Positions 1 to 10,928 of a DNA stretch of 64,000 nucleotides are shown in pieces; within the stretch, counting starts at the first letter, position 1; every line of letters begins with the position of its first letter. Location of the stretch: positions 4,092,001-4,156,000 of the forward strand of contig NZ_CP042430.1 of NCBI RefSeq assembly GCF_007970665.1, written 5' to 3'. The position numbers and the translations under genes are program-made. The notes under the pieces are model-generated. The model searched no databases. It was not told the DNA's origin and saw nothing but the letters and a program-made list of their open reading frames with translations. This DNA comes from Baekduia soli (lineage in GTDB: Bacteria > Actinomycetota > Thermoleophilia > Solirubrobacterales > Solirubrobacteraceae).

Positions 1-273
1 GCCCGCGGCATCATGCAGGTCATCCCGGCCTCCTGGGACTACGTCCAGCGCAACCTGACCACCACGCAGCTCAACCCCGACTCGCCGGCCGACAACGTCC
101 GCGCGGGCTCGCTGCTGCTGGCCCGGCTGCTGCGCGACACGGGCGGCGACGCCGCGACCGCGGTGGCCGCCTACTACCAGGGCCTGGGCTCCGTGCGCCG
201 GATCGGGATGCTTCCCGAGACCAGGCAGTACGTCGCCAACGTCCTCGCGCTGCGCAGCCGCTTCGGCGGCTGA
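1..273 (+). CDS. Lytic transglycosylase, C-terminal part (5' truncated by window)
   Basis: The reading frame is open from base 1, so the gene begins outside the window; the ATG at 13 is internal. The visible 90 residues start inside an SLT (Slt70/lysozyme-like) fold: a GIMQVIP motif equivalent to the family's GLMQ(V/L)xP, then a repeat-rich helical part and AAYYQGLGSV, equivalent to the AAYNAGPGxV motif that closes the fold. The catalytic Glu would lie upstream and cannot be checked. The family cleaves the glycan strands of peptidoglycan outside the membrane. Stop at 271-273, followed 7 nt later by a GC-rich hairpin. Family call good; exact member unknown. Confidence 0.75.
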   Translation, partial: ARGIMQVIPASWDYVQRNLTTTQLNPDSPADNVRAGSLLLARLLRDTGGDAATAVAAYYQGLGSVRRIGMLPETRQYVANVLALRSRFGG

Positions 274-280
274 CGAGAAC

Positions 281-297
281 CCGGCCCAGGGGGCCGG
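281..297 (+). terminator. GC-rich hairpin after the transglycosylase gene
   Basis: Perfect 7-bp inverted repeat CCGGCCC-AGG-GGGCCGG, 7 nt after the stop codon and without a T-tract. The same 17 bases, also preceded by GAACN, recur after the malic enzyme gene (19153-19169). It probably ends the transcript. Confidence 0.5.
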
Positions 298-300
298 ATG

Positions 301-515
301 CTACGCGGGTGTCGGCCCCCGGGGGGCGGCACCCGCGGTGCGGGCACGGCTCGACGCGTCGGAGGCGCAGGCGCAGGCTCGTCGGCCCCGAGCCCGCGTC
401 GCCAGGCCGACGCGCACGCGGATCCCGGCGCGGGCGGAGGGACCGGGCGCCACGGCGAGGCCCAGCGCCGCGAGGCCCGCGACGGCCGCCGGAGCCCCCG
501 GGCGCCGCAGCGCGC

Positions 516-519
<4 letters not shown>
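301..519 (-). CDS. Possible small exported protein downstream of uvrA (doubtful)
   Basis: A 72-codon frame whose GTG (519-517) overlaps the uvrA stop as GTGA, the coupling arrangement seen elsewhere in the window. The N-terminus resembles a signal peptide: SALRRPG, then an Ala/Leu/Val-rich stretch, then PSARA. The remainder is Arg/Ala-rich with no recognisable domain and runs into the hairpin at 305-336. It could be a real small secreted peptide, the N-terminal stump of a decayed exported protein, or chance in 75% G+C DNA. I see nothing decisive. Confidence 0.22.
305..336. terminator. Hairpin between convergent genes
   Basis: GCGGGTG (305-311) pairs with CACCCGC (330-336), with an inner C5/G6 run. 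It lies between the transglycosylase end and the uvrA end and could terminate transcription from both sides. No U-tract. Confidence 0.4.
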
Positions 520-3419
<2,900 letters not shown>

Positions 3420-3427
3420 TCCGACCG

Positions 3428-3433
3428 AGTGTA
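3428..3433 (-). promoter_or_regulatory. uvrA -10 element (TACACT)
   Basis: TACACT on the minus strand, 8 nt before the GTG at 3419, implying a nearly leaderless transcript. Confidence 0.55.
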
Positions 3434-3439
3434 GCCGTG

Positions 3440-3453
3440 CGAACAGACGTTCG
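3440..3453. promoter_or_regulatory. LexA (SOS) box upstream of uvrA
   Basis: CGAACAGACGTTCG is a perfect 5+4+5 dyad and matches the Gram-positive/actinobacterial LexA consensus CGAAC-N4-GTTCG. It overlaps the expected -35 region of the uvrA promoter (-10 at 3428-3433), so bound LexA would block RNA polymerase. I saw no similar box upstream of uvrB or polA. Confidence 0.85.
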
Positions 3454-3534
3454 TGCGGCTCGTGCGGGCGGGAGTCCGCAACGAGCACGGAAAGCCGCAC
3501 GATCGTGGCCGGGGCGCGCTCACGGCGCGCCGGG

Positions 3535-4629
3535 CTACCTCGTCGCCGCGGCCCGGGCGACGGCGCGGAACGCGCCGAGGGCGGGCTTGGCCCGGAAGGT
3601 CCCGTCCGGCAGCGCCTGGGTCAGCCCGGAGTAGTCGAAGGAGTTCTGCGACCCGGCGTCGACCGTGGCCCACGTGTACCAGAACACCCGCGCCAGCCGC
3701 AGGCGCGTGCGGTTGCGCAGCAGCAGGCCGTACATCTCCCGCAGCCGCTGGGCCTGGCCGGCCTCCGTGGTCTCCCAGTTCTGCGTCAGCGGCTGCTTCT
3801 TGCCCTTGGCCGAGGACCAGGTGAGCTCGGTCAGCCAGAGCGGCACCCGGCGGTAGCCGCGGCGGTCGAGCGCCTCGCGGTTGAGCCGGACGATCTTCAG
3901 CGCGTTGGACGGCCGGCCGCTGAACGGGTGCGCCCCCGCCGCGTCGAAGCGCAGGCGCGGGCCGCCGACGGACAGCAGCCTGGCCAGGTCGCGCCAGGAG
4001 AAGTTGGCCATGGACGCCATGAGCACCGTGGCGCCGGGGTCGGCGGCCTTGACGGCCGGGTAGGCCGCGCGCAGCAGCGCCGCGTAGGGCTTCTGGAACG
4101 GTTGGGTGCGGAAGTAGTCGACGAGGTTCGGCTCGTTCCAGATCTCCCACGCCCGGACGGCCCGCCGCGGCACCTCGGGGTGCTCGGCCCACAGGCTGCC
4201 CCTGGGGCCGTAGCGGCCGATGAGCGCCCGCAGGTAGCCCGCGAACGCCGCGGGGCGGCGCGGCGGCACGAACGGGTCGGGGCTACCGCCGTTGGCCCAG
4301 GCCGGCGCTCGCAGCGCGAGGCCGAGGACGTCGATGCCGTGCCGTGCGGCCGTGAGCACCTTGCGATCCGTCGCGCCCCACGCGAACTGGCCGGGGGCGG
4401 GCTCGATGGCGTCCCAGGCCATCTCGACGCGCCAGGACCCCACGCCGGCCGCGGTCATGTCGGCGGCGCGGGCGTCGAGGTCGACGGTGTCGGCGTCCAG
4501 CGGCCCGTTGACCATGACGCCGAAGAAGGCCCGCGGCGGCCCCTTGGCGTCGGCGCGCGCGGGCGTGAGCGCGGCCGGTGCGAACAGGAGCGCCGCGGAG
4601 GCCAGCACGAAGGCGAGGAGACGGAGCAT
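3535..4629 (-). CDS. Secreted glycoside hydrolase (clan GH-A-like)
   Basis: A 364-residue exported protein. Residues 1-26 form a signal peptide (MLRLL, hydrophobic Ala/Leu core, PARADA). The rest looks like a (beta/alpha)8 glycosidase of the GH5/GH39 type: [11 protein letters not shown] near 67-77, the acid/base motif WEIWNEPN with Glu166, and the likely nucleophile Glu268 in WLTELTWSS. Substrate cannot be read from the sequence; it may trim a cell-wall or environmental polysaccharide. GTG 4632 and ATG 4629 are both possible starts; ATG is preferred because GGAG lies 5 nt upstream. Same strand as divIVA, 43 nt downstream of it. Confidence 0.7.
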   Translation of the reverse strand: MLRLLAFVLASAALLFAPAALTPARADAKGPPRAFFGVMVNGPLDADTVDLDARAADMTAAGVGSWRVEMAWDAIEPAPGQFAWGATDRKVLTAARHGIDVLGLALRAPAWANGGSPDPFVPPRRPAAFAGYLRALIGRYGPRGSLWAEHPEVPRRAVRAWEIWNEPNLVDYFRTQPFQKPYAALLRAAYPAVKAADPGATVLMASMANFSWRDLARLLSVGGPRLRFDAAGAHPFSGRPSNALKIVRLNREALDRRGYRRVPLWLTELTWSSAKGKKQPLTQNWETTEAGQAQRLREMYGLLLRNRTRLRLARVFWYTWATVDAGSQNSFDYSGLTQALPDGTFRAKPALGAFRAVARAAATR

Positions 4630-4672
4630 CACGGCTCCGAACGCCGCGGCGCCCGCGGAGTTGCGGCCGGGG

Positions 4673-5566
<894 letters not shown>

Positions 5567-5574
5567 GGGCCGGA

Positions 5575-5580
5575 ACCCTA
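5575..5580 (-). promoter_or_regulatory. divIVA-like gene -10 element (TAGGGT)
   Basis: TAGGGT on the minus strand, 8 nt before the ATG at 5566; no Shine-Dalgarno. Confidence 0.5.
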
Positions 5581-5584
5581 GCGC

Positions 5585-6346
5585 TCAGACCGGCAGGCTG
5601 AGGCCGCCGTCGGCACGCACCACGAGGCCGTCGCGCACGAGGCCTTCGACGGCGTGCGCCAGGCGCCCCGGCTCGAGGTCGGCCGGCAGTTCCTCGCCGG
5701 CCGCCAGCGCCGCCACCACGCGGCCCCGAACCCAGCGGTTGGTGGCCTCGAAGCGCTCCTTGGGGGCCGCCGGGCCGCGCCGGCGCGGGGCCACCGCGAC
5801 CCGGCCCGCCGAGGCGCAGCCCGCACCCGCGAGCGGGCAGTCCCCGCACGCGGCCGCCCGCGCGCGGCACACCAGCGCGCCGAGCTCCATGAGCGCCTGG
5901 CCGACCTGCGGCGTCGGGACCGCCGGCGTCCAGCCCGTGCGCTCCAGGACCCGGCGCACGTTGGTGTCGACGGGCAGCTCTTCGCGCCCGAACGCGAACG
6001 CGCCCACGGCGGCGGCCGTGTACGGCCCGATGCCGGGCAGCGAGCTCAGGTCGGCGGGCCAGCCGTCGCGCGCCACGACGGCGCAGGCCTCGCGCAGGCG
6101 CACCGCGCGGCGGTTGTAGCCCAGGCCCACCCACGCGGCCAGCACATCGGCCAGGGACGCGGCGGCCAGCGCGGCCGCGGTGGGCCAGCGCGCCATCCAG
6201 GCCTCGAAGCGCGGCACGACGCGCACGACCTGGGTCTGCTGGAGCATGACCTCGCTGACGAGGATCGCGTAGGGGTCGCGCGTGCGGCGCCAAGGCAGAT
6301 CGCGCGCCTGGCGCCCGTACCACGCCAGGAGCGGGCCCTCGAGCAC
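5585..6346 (-). CDS. mutY: A/G-specific adenine glycosylase, short form
   Basis: Removes adenine opposite 8-oxoguanine. The 253-residue product has the HhH-GPD fold: catalytic Glu32 in SEVMLQQTQ, hairpin LPGIGPYTA, and the catalytic Asp in PVDTNVRRV. Iron-sulfur cysteines follow as C-X6-C-X2-C-X6-C; the last spacing is one longer than in E. coli MutY. The protein ends soon after, so the C-terminal NUDIX-like 8-oxoG reader (E. coli protein 350 aa) is reduced to a short winged-helix-like tail. I prefer GTG 6346 over GTG 6355: TAGCGT lies 7 nt before 6346 and overlaps the upper codon. Confidence 0.92.
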   Translation of the reverse strand: MLEGPLLAWYGRQARDLPWRRTRDPYAILVSEVMLQQTQVVRVVPRFEAWMARWPTAAALAAASLADVLAAWVGLGYNRRAVRLREACAVVARDGWPADLSSLPGIGPYTAAAVGAFAFGREELPVDTNVRRVLERTGWTPAVPTPQVGQALMELGALVCRARAAACGDCPLAGAGCASAGRVAVAPRRRGPAAPKERFEATNRWVRGRVVAALAAGEELPADLEPGRLAHAVEGLVRDGLVVRADGGLSLPV

Positions 6347-6353
6347 GGCGGGC

Positions 6354-6359
6354 ACGCTA
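6354..6359 (-). promoter_or_regulatory. mutY -10 element (TAGCGT)
   Basis: TAGCGT on the minus strand, 7 nt before GTG 6346. It overlaps the alternative GTG at 6355, which helps choose the start. Confidence 0.45.
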
Positions 6360-6415
6360 GCGGCCGGGGGCGCCGGCCCTGCAGCGCGGCGTGCGGGCCG
6401 ACGGCGGCGGCCCGC

Positions 6416-8440
6416 CTACGCCGGCGCCTCGAGGTCGTTCAGCTGGCGCAGGTCGCGGCGCAGCTCGCGGATCTCGTCGCGCAGGCGCGCGGCGTACTCG
6501 AAGCGCAGGTCCTCGGCGGCGGCCAGCATCTCCTCCTCGAGCTCGATGATCGTCTTCTCGAGCTCGGTCGGGGTCATCGACCCGGCGTCGACGCGCTTGC
6601 GGTCCTTGCGGCGCCGGCCCTTGGGCGTCTTGCTGTCGCCCTGCAGGAACTCGGCGATGTCGCTGATGCCCTTGACGATCGACGCGGCCGTGATGCCGTG
6701 CTCCTCGTTGTAGGCCAGCTGGATCGCGCGCCGGCGGTCGGTCTCCCCCAGCGCGGCCTCCATCGCCGCCGTCCGCTTGTCGGCGTACATGATGACCTTG
6801 CCGTCGACGTTGCGGGCCGCCCGCCCGATCGTCTGGATGAGCGAGGTCTCCCCACGCAGGAAGCCCTCCTTGTCGGCGTCGAGGATGGCGACGAGCGTCA
6901 CCTCGGGCAGGTCGAGGCCCTCACGCAGGAGGTTGACGCCGACGAGGACGTCGTACTCCCCCAGCCGCAGGTCGCGGATGATCTGGATGCGCTCGAGCGT
7001 GTCGACCTCGGAGTGCAGGTAGCGGACCTTGAACCCCATCTCGAGCAGGTAGTCCGTGAGGTCCTCGCTCATCTTCTTGGTGAGCGTCGTGACCAGGACG
7101 CGCTCGTTGCGCTCTACGCGGTCACGCACCTCGTTCATGAGGTCGTCGATCTGGTTGCGCGTCTCGCGCACGTCGACCTGCGGGTCGACGATGCCCGTCG
7201 GGCGCACGATCTGCTCGACCACGCACTTGGAGTGCGCGCGCTCGTACTGCCCGGGCGTGGCCGAGACGAACAGCATCTGCGGGGTGATCGACAGGAACTC
7301 GTCGAAGGTCTGGGGCCGGTTGTCCAGGGCGCTGGGCAGCCGGAACCCGTAGTCGATGAGCGTCTGCTTGCGGGAGCGGTCGCCCTCGTACATGCCGCCG
7401 ATCTGCGGCACGGTCTGGTGGGACTCGTCGATCATGCAGACGAAGTCCTCGGGGAAGTAGTCGATGAGGCAGTAGGGCCGGTCGCCCGGCATCCGGCCGT
7501 CGAGGATGCGCGAGTAGTTCTCGATGCCGTTGCAGAAGCCCATCTCCCGCAGCATCTCCATGTCGTACTGGGTGCGCTGGCGCAGCCGGTGGCTCTCGAG
7601 CAGCTTGCCCTCGGCCTCCAGCTCGGCGCAGCGGTGGTTGAGCTCGCGGCCGATCTCCTCGACGGAGCGCTCCACGGTGCCCTCGCGCACGTTGTAGTGC
7701 GACGCCGGCCAGATCCCGATGTGCTCCATGTCGGCGTGGCGCAGCTCGCCCGTGAGCGGGTCGAACTCCTGCAGCAGCTCGACCTCGTCGCCGAAGAACG
7801 TCGCGCGGTAGGCCGTGTTCTCCGAGTAGGCGGGGAACACCTCCAGCGACTCGCCGCGCACGCGGAAGGTGCCGCGGCCGAGCGCCTGGTCGTTGCGCGT
7901 GTACTGGATCGTCACGAGCTTGCGCAGCAGGAGGTCGCGGTCGGTCGTGCCACCCTTGGTGAGCACGACGAGGTTGTCGTTGTAGGTCTCGGGCGAGCCG
8001 AGGCCGAAGATCGCCGAGACGGAGGCCACGATGACCACGTCGCGCCGGCCGAACAGCGCCGCGGTCGCCGCGTGGCGCAGGCGGTCGATCTCCTCGTTGA
8101 TCGCCGAGTCCTTCTCGATGTACAGGTCCTTGCTCGGGACGTAGGCCTCGGGCTGGTAGTAGTCGTAGTAGGAGACGAAGTACTCGACGGCGTTGTCGGG
8201 GAAGTAGCTGCGGAACTCGTTGCACAGCTGCGCCGCCAGCGTCTTGTTGTGGGCCATGACGAGGGTGGGCCGCTGCACGCGCTCGATGACCGAGGCCATG
8301 GTCATCGTCTTGCCGGTGCCGGTCGCACCGAGCAGCGTCGTCATCGGCGCTCCGCCGTCCAGCGAGGCCACGATCTCGTCGATGGCCTTCGGCTGATCGG
8401 CCATCGGGCTGTAGGCGGCATCGAGGCGGAAGGGCGGCAT
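6416..8440 (-). CDS. uvrB: UvrABC system protein B
   Basis: Helicase-like damage-verification subunit of nucleotide excision repair. The 674-residue length is normal. Walker A GATGTGKT lies near residues 39-46. The beta-hairpin strand [16 protein letters not shown]-type box MIDESHQTV, motif [11 protein letters not shown] and a C-terminal UVR domain ([19 protein letters not shown]) for UvrC binding are present. The entry motif reads PMADQPKAI instead of the common GDQP form. ATG 8440 is 7 nt after TACCCT, so translation is likely leaderless. No LexA box is seen upstream, unlike uvrA. Followed 56 nt later by the mutY promoter. Confidence 0.97.
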   Translation of the reverse strand: MPPFRLDAAYSPMADQPKAIDEIVASLDGGAPMTTLLGATGTGKTMTMASVIERVQRPTLVMAHNKTLAAQLCNEFRSYFPDNAVEYFVSYYDYYQPEAYVPSKDLYIEKDSAINEEIDRLRHAATAALFGRRDVVIVASVSAIFGLGSPETYNDNLVVLTKGGTTDRDLLLRKLVTIQYTRNDQALGRGTFRVRGESLEVFPAYSENTAYRATFFGDEVELLQEFDPLTGELRHADMEHIGIWPASHYNVREGTVERSVEEIGRELNHRCAELEAEGKLLESHRLRQRTQYDMEMLREMGFCNGIENYSRILDGRMPGDRPYCLIDYFPEDFVCMIDESHQTVPQIGGMYEGDRSRKQTLIDYGFRLPSALDNRPQTFDEFLSITPQMLFVSATPGQYERAHSKCVVEQIVRPTGIVDPQVDVRETRNQIDDLMNEVRDRVERNERVLVTTLTKKMSEDLTDYLLEMGFKVRYLHSEVDTLERIQIIRDLRLGEYDVLVGVNLLREGLDLPEVTLVAILDADKEGFLRGETSLIQTIGRAARNVDGKVIMYADKRTAAMEAALGETDRRRAIQLAYNEEHGITAASIVKGISDIAEFLQGDSKTPKGRRRKDRKRVDAGSMTPTELEKTIIELEEEMLAAAEDLRFEYAARLRDEIRELRRDLRQLNDLEAPA

Positions 8441-8447
8441 CCCGTCC

Positions 8448-8453
8448 AGGGTA
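8448..8453 (-). promoter_or_regulatory. uvrB -10 element (TACCCT)
   Basis: TACCCT on the minus strand, 7 nt before the uvrB ATG. Confidence 0.55.
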
Positions 8454-8559
8454 CCTGCCCCCGCGGTCCGCTCCGGACGCCCGGTTTGACGCCGCCTCCG
8501 GCCGGAGATGCCTGGCGCACCAGCACCCTCAGGAGGGGCCGAGATGGCGATTGCCGCGC

Positions 8560-8646
8560 GATCTCGGGGCCGGTGATCGTCATCTCCTTCGTCCTGGCCG
8601 GCATCACCTGCGTGTGCGGCGCGCGCTCTCCTACGCCGAGCCGGCG
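8560..8646 (+). pseudogene. Remnant of an APC-family amino-acid permease
   Basis: On the plus strand, [19 protein letters not shown] reads from 8561 and continues, after a frame change near 8620, as ALSYAEPA (8623-8646). This matches the conserved TM2-TM3 stretch of basic amino-acid/APC permeases (xxGPAVxxSFxxAGxxCxxxALxYAELA). Nothing recognisable remains upstream or downstream, so it is a frameshifted fragment of about 30 codons. It fills most of the gap between uvrB and the S51-like gene. Confidence 0.55.
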
Positions 8647-8656
8647 CGGCGGGACC

Positions 8657-9328
8657 TCAGCAGGCGGTGACGCGGCGCACGGCCGCGCCGCCCCCGGGGC
8701 GGGCGGCCACGTGCCAGGCCGCGCCCGTCCCGTGGACCTCGCCTCCGGCCAGGAGCGTCCCCTCGTCCAGCGCCCAGCCCGCGGGCACGAGGCCCGACCC
8801 CACGGCATGCACCAGCCGGCCCAGCGTGCCCCACTGGCCGGCATGGACGTCGACGGCGAACGGGACGAGCCCCAGACCGCGGGCGATCGTGACATCGTCC
8901 AGGCCCTCCCCCGCGTCCTGCGGGCAGACCCCCTCGCCGCCGGGGGCGCGCCAGCCGCCCACGATGGCCCGCGCGGCCGCCACGGCCGCGCCGGCCGAGA
9001 AGCCCGCGTAGGGGATGCCGGGCGGCGGCCGCCAGCCGTCCAGCAGCGCGGCGTACAGCGGCGTCGGGCCGCCGGCGACGTAGACGCCGGCCGCGCCCGC
9101 GACGTCGGGGATCGTGGGCCGCGCACGGGACAGGACGCAGACGCGCACCGCCGAGGCGCCGGCGCCGGTGAGGGCCGCCCGCCAGCGTTCCTCGTCGACG
9201 CCGTCGCCCTCGTCGGCGGCCAGCACCGCGATCGTGCCCGCGCCGCACGCAGCGACGAACGGGCGGTGGGTGGCCAGCACGCCGCCGGGCTCGCGCCCAC
9301 CGCCGATCAGGAACGGGCCGCTGGTCAC
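8657..9328 (-). CDS. Peptidase S51 / type 1 glutamine-amidotransferase-like protein
   Basis: A 223-residue cytoplasmic protein of the peptidase E/cyanophycinase-like fold: glycine-rich start FLIGGGREPGG, VYVAGGPTPLY, and the nucleophile elbow YAGFSAGAAVAA with Ser in the GxSAGA context typical of S51. It could hydrolyse short or Asp-linked peptides, but the remaining triad cannot be assigned by eye. The GTG start overlaps the TGA of the upstream EamA gene (GTGA), so the two are translationally coupled. A peptidase coupled to an exporter suggests they handle the same small molecule; that is inference. Confidence 0.65.
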   Translation of the reverse strand: MTSGPFLIGGGREPGGVLATHRPFVAACGAGTIAVLAADEGDGVDEERWRAALTGAGASAVRVCVLSRARPTIPDVAGAAGVYVAGGPTPLYAALLDGWRPPPGIPYAGFSAGAAVAAARAIVGGWRAPGGEGVCPQDAGEGLDDVTIARGLGLVPFAVDVHAGQWGTLGRLVHAVGSGLVPAGWALDEGTLLAGGEVHGTGAAWHVAARPGGGAAVRRVTAC

Positions 9329-10284
9329 GCGGCCTCGGCCGCGGAGCGGGCGGCGGTCGTGGGCGCCGGGGCCGGGGCCGGGGCCGGGGCCGCGGCGCGC
9401 ATCGTGGCGTTGGCGCCCACGAGCGCCGCCAGGGTGATGGCCGCGCCGATCAGCTCGATGACGGTGGGGGTCGCCCCGCGGAAGGCCTCGATCGTGAACG
9501 TCGTCACCGGCACCAGGTTCATGAACAGCGCGGCGTTGGCCGACCCGAGCCGCGCGATGCCCGCGTTCCAGCCGATCATCGCCACGAACGCGCCGAGGAC
9601 GACGACGTAGGCCAGCCCGCCCGCCGTGGTGCTCAGGTCGGCCCTCGACGGCAAGGAGAGCAGGCCGCTCACGTCGCCGACGACCGTGACGACGAGGATC
9701 GTGATCGTCGCCGCCGCCGTGGTCAGCGCGGTGATCCGCAGCGGCGACCACCCCGGGTAGTCCTGCCCGGAGCTGAGCGTGTAGCGGGCCCACATCGTCG
9801 CCCCGAACAGGACGAGCAGGTCGCCGGCCCCGCCGTGCAGGGCGGCGGCCGGGTCGTCGCCCACGACCACGAGCGCGACGCCCGCGAACGCCAGGACGAC
9901 GAACCCGAGCAGGCGGTTGGACGGGCGCACGCGGGTCAGGCGCCAGCGCCCCAGGACGGTCAGCCCGGGCACGATGGCGACGATGAGCGACGCGTGCTGC
10001 GGCGTCGTGTGGCGCAGGCCGGCATAGCCGAGGATGTTGAAGCCGGCGAACCCCAGCGACCCGTAGAGGAACGCGACGCCGAAGCGGCCCTCGTAGCGCA
10101 GCGCCGACCGGCCCTCGACCGCGGCGAGCAGGACGAGAAAGCCGAGGCCCGCGAAGCCGAAGCGGATCGCGGTGACGTGCACGGGGTCGATGTGCTTCAT
10201 GACCCCCGCAGCCACGGGGAACATCCCGCCCCAGAGCAGGACGGTGATCAGCGGCGGCAGGAACGACGGGAGCTTGGCGGACAC
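9325..10284 (-). CDS. EamA/DMT-family transporter
   Basis: A ten-segment drug/metabolite transporter, likely exporting amino acids or other small metabolites. Features: FLPPLITVLLWGGMFPVAAG as TM1, FGFAGLGFLVLL, LGFAGFNILGYAGLRHTTPQHA (duplicated-fold EamA motif), and a final Pro/Ala linker APAPAPAP from a GGGGCC repeat. I choose GTG 10284 (319 aa) over GTG 10329 because the extra residues would be encoded by operator DNA. Divergent from an ArsR regulator whose operators flank its putative -10; coupled to the downstream S51-like gene. Substrate unknown. Confidence 0.8.
   Translation of the reverse strand: MSAKLPSFLPPLITVLLWGGMFPVAAGVMKHIDPVHVTAIRFGFAGLGFLVLLAAVEGRSALRYEGRFGVAFLYGSLGFAGFNILGYAGLRHTTPQHASLIVAIVPGLTVLGRWRLTRVRPSNRLLGFVVLAFAGVALVVVGDDPAAALHGGAGDLLVLFGATMWARYTLSSGQDYPGWSPLRITALTTAAATITILVVTVVGDVSGLLSLPSRADLSTTAGGLAYVVVLGAFVAMIGWNAGIARLGSANAALFMNLVPVTTFTIEAFRGATPTVIELIGAAITLAALVGANATMRAAAPAPAPAPAPTTAARSAAEAA
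9368..9391. repeat. GGGGCC hexanucleotide repeat, four units
   Basis: Four perfect GGGGCC units within the 3' end of the EamA gene, encoding the Ala-Pro-rich tail. It has G-quadruplex potential on the plus strand. Confidence 0.85.
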
Positions 10285-10300
10285 CGAGGCGGTCCGATTG

Positions 10301-10318
10301 GTTCGATCGGATTCGAAC
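10301..10318. promoter_or_regulatory. ArsR operator copy 1
   Basis: GTTCGATCGGATTCGAAC: arms GTTCGA/TCGAAC. It lies between the EamA start (10284) and its putative -10 (10320-10325). The second copy starts 32 bp away, about three helical turns. Confidence 0.6.
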
Positions 10319-10319
10319 G

Positions 10320-10325
10320 AGCGTA
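10320..10325 (-). promoter_or_regulatory. Possible EamA -10 element (TACGCT)
   Basis: TACGCT on the minus strand, 35 nt before GTG 10284, between the two operator copies. Confidence 0.3.
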
Positions 10326-10332
10326 GCACGAC

Positions 10333-10350
10333 GTTCGATGTTGATCGAAC
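10333..10350. promoter_or_regulatory. ArsR operator copy 2
   Basis: GTTCGATGTTGATCGAAC: 7-bp arms GTTCGAT/ATCGAAC. It covers the -35 zone of the regulator's own promoter (-10 at 10358-10363), consistent with autorepression. Confidence 0.65.
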
Positions 10351-10357
10351 AAGGCGC

Positions 10358-10363
10358 TACCCT
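10358..10363 (+). promoter_or_regulatory. arsR-like gene -10 element (TACCCT)
   Basis: TACCCT, 7 nt before GTG 10371; same sequence and spacing as at uvrB. Confidence 0.55.
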
Positions 10364-10370
10364 CACGGAC

Positions 10371-10679
10371 GTGGACCCCTACGAACCCGAGACCGCCGAA
10401 CTCGACCTCACCCGCGTGCTGCAGGCGCTCGGCGATCCCGTCCGCCTGCACATCGTCCGCGTCCTGGCCACCGGCGGCGAGCGTGCCTGCGGCACGGTCC
10501 AGCTCGAGGTGGGCAAGGCCACCCGCTCGCACCACTTCCGGGTCCTCCGGGAGGCGGGCATCACGCGCACGCGCGTGGAGGGCACCCACCGCTTCGTCTC
10601 CCTGCGCCGCGACGACGTCGAGAGCCGGTTTCCCGGCCTGCTCGACGCCGTGCTGGTCCCACAGCGGGCGCCGGCGTAG
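10371..10679 (+). CDS. ArsR-family winged-helix repressor
   Basis: A small (102-residue) HTH regulator: LTRVLQALGDPVRLHIVRVLA is the classic ArsR opening, and GKATRSHHFRVLREAGITRTRVEGTHRFVSLR contains the recognition helix and wing. One Cys (ERAC) is present but no obvious metal-binding CxC, so the inducer is probably organic. GTG 10371 is favoured over ATG 10338: it follows TACCCT by 7 nt, and ATG 10338 lies inside operator 2. Likely represses itself and the divergent EamA-peptidase pair. Directly downstream lies an MFS-transporter remnant, possibly a lost second target. Confidence 0.85.
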   Translation: MDPYEPETAELDLTRVLQALGDPVRLHIVRVLATGGERACGTVQLEVGKATRSHHFRVLREAGITRTRVEGTHRFVSLRRDDVESRFPGLLDAVLVPQRAPA

Positions 10680-10705
10680 CGGGCCGGGCTCTGCCGACCG
10701 GACCG

Positions 10706-10912
10706 CGCCAGCGGCAGGCTGGACGTGTCGATGAACCCCAGGGCGTCGCGGTGGAGCGCATGCTGCGCCGGCCCGTGCTCTCCTCGATGCACGCGGGCTT
10801 CAGCCTCGGCGCGCTGGCGGGCGCCGGGGCCGGCGCGCTGGCGATTTCCGCGCTGGGCGGCGCGCACGCCATCGTGGGCTCGGTGGCCGAGGCGCTGGGC
10901 CTGGCGCGCTGA
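10706..10912 (+). pseudogene. Frameshifted remnant of an MFS transporter
   Basis: Conceptual reading LDVSMNP (to about 10735), then, after loss of one C in a C-run, QGVAVERMLRRPVLSSMHAGFSLGALAGAGAGALA and a stop at 10910-10912. The block matches the conserved TM4-TM5 loop of a family of MFS permeases (NxQGVxVExxxxRPxxSSxHAxFSxGGLxGA). About 65 codons of an expected 400 remain, and both ends are missing. It sits 27 nt after the ArsR gene and converges on the SLT gene. Confidence 0.6.
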
Positions 10913-10913
10913 T

Positions 10914-10928
10914 CGGCCTCAGAGGCCG
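10914..10928. terminator. Hairpin at the end of the SLT gene
   Basis: CGGCCT-CAG-AGGCCG, containing the SLT stop codon (complement of 10919-10921). Placed between convergent frames. Confidence 0.4.

Noticed and set aside
5654-9610. A 1318-codon plus-strand ORF antisense to mutY, uvrB and the S51-like gene
   Set aside because: Spans several opposite-strand genes; composition is typical of antisense frames. Only the short APC-like stretch near 8560-8646 carries real similarity.
10301-10350. GTTCGA..TCGAAC dyads as tRNA T-loop or LexA boxes
   Set aside because: No cloverleaf around them, and the spacing does not match CGAAC-N4-GTTCG; divergent-promoter placement fits ArsR operators.
8657-10366. 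A single 569-residue frame covering the S51-like gene and the antisense/out-of-frame EamA region
   Set aside because: The N-terminal two thirds is an out-of-frame reading of the EamA gene; the real peptidase starts at GTG 9328.
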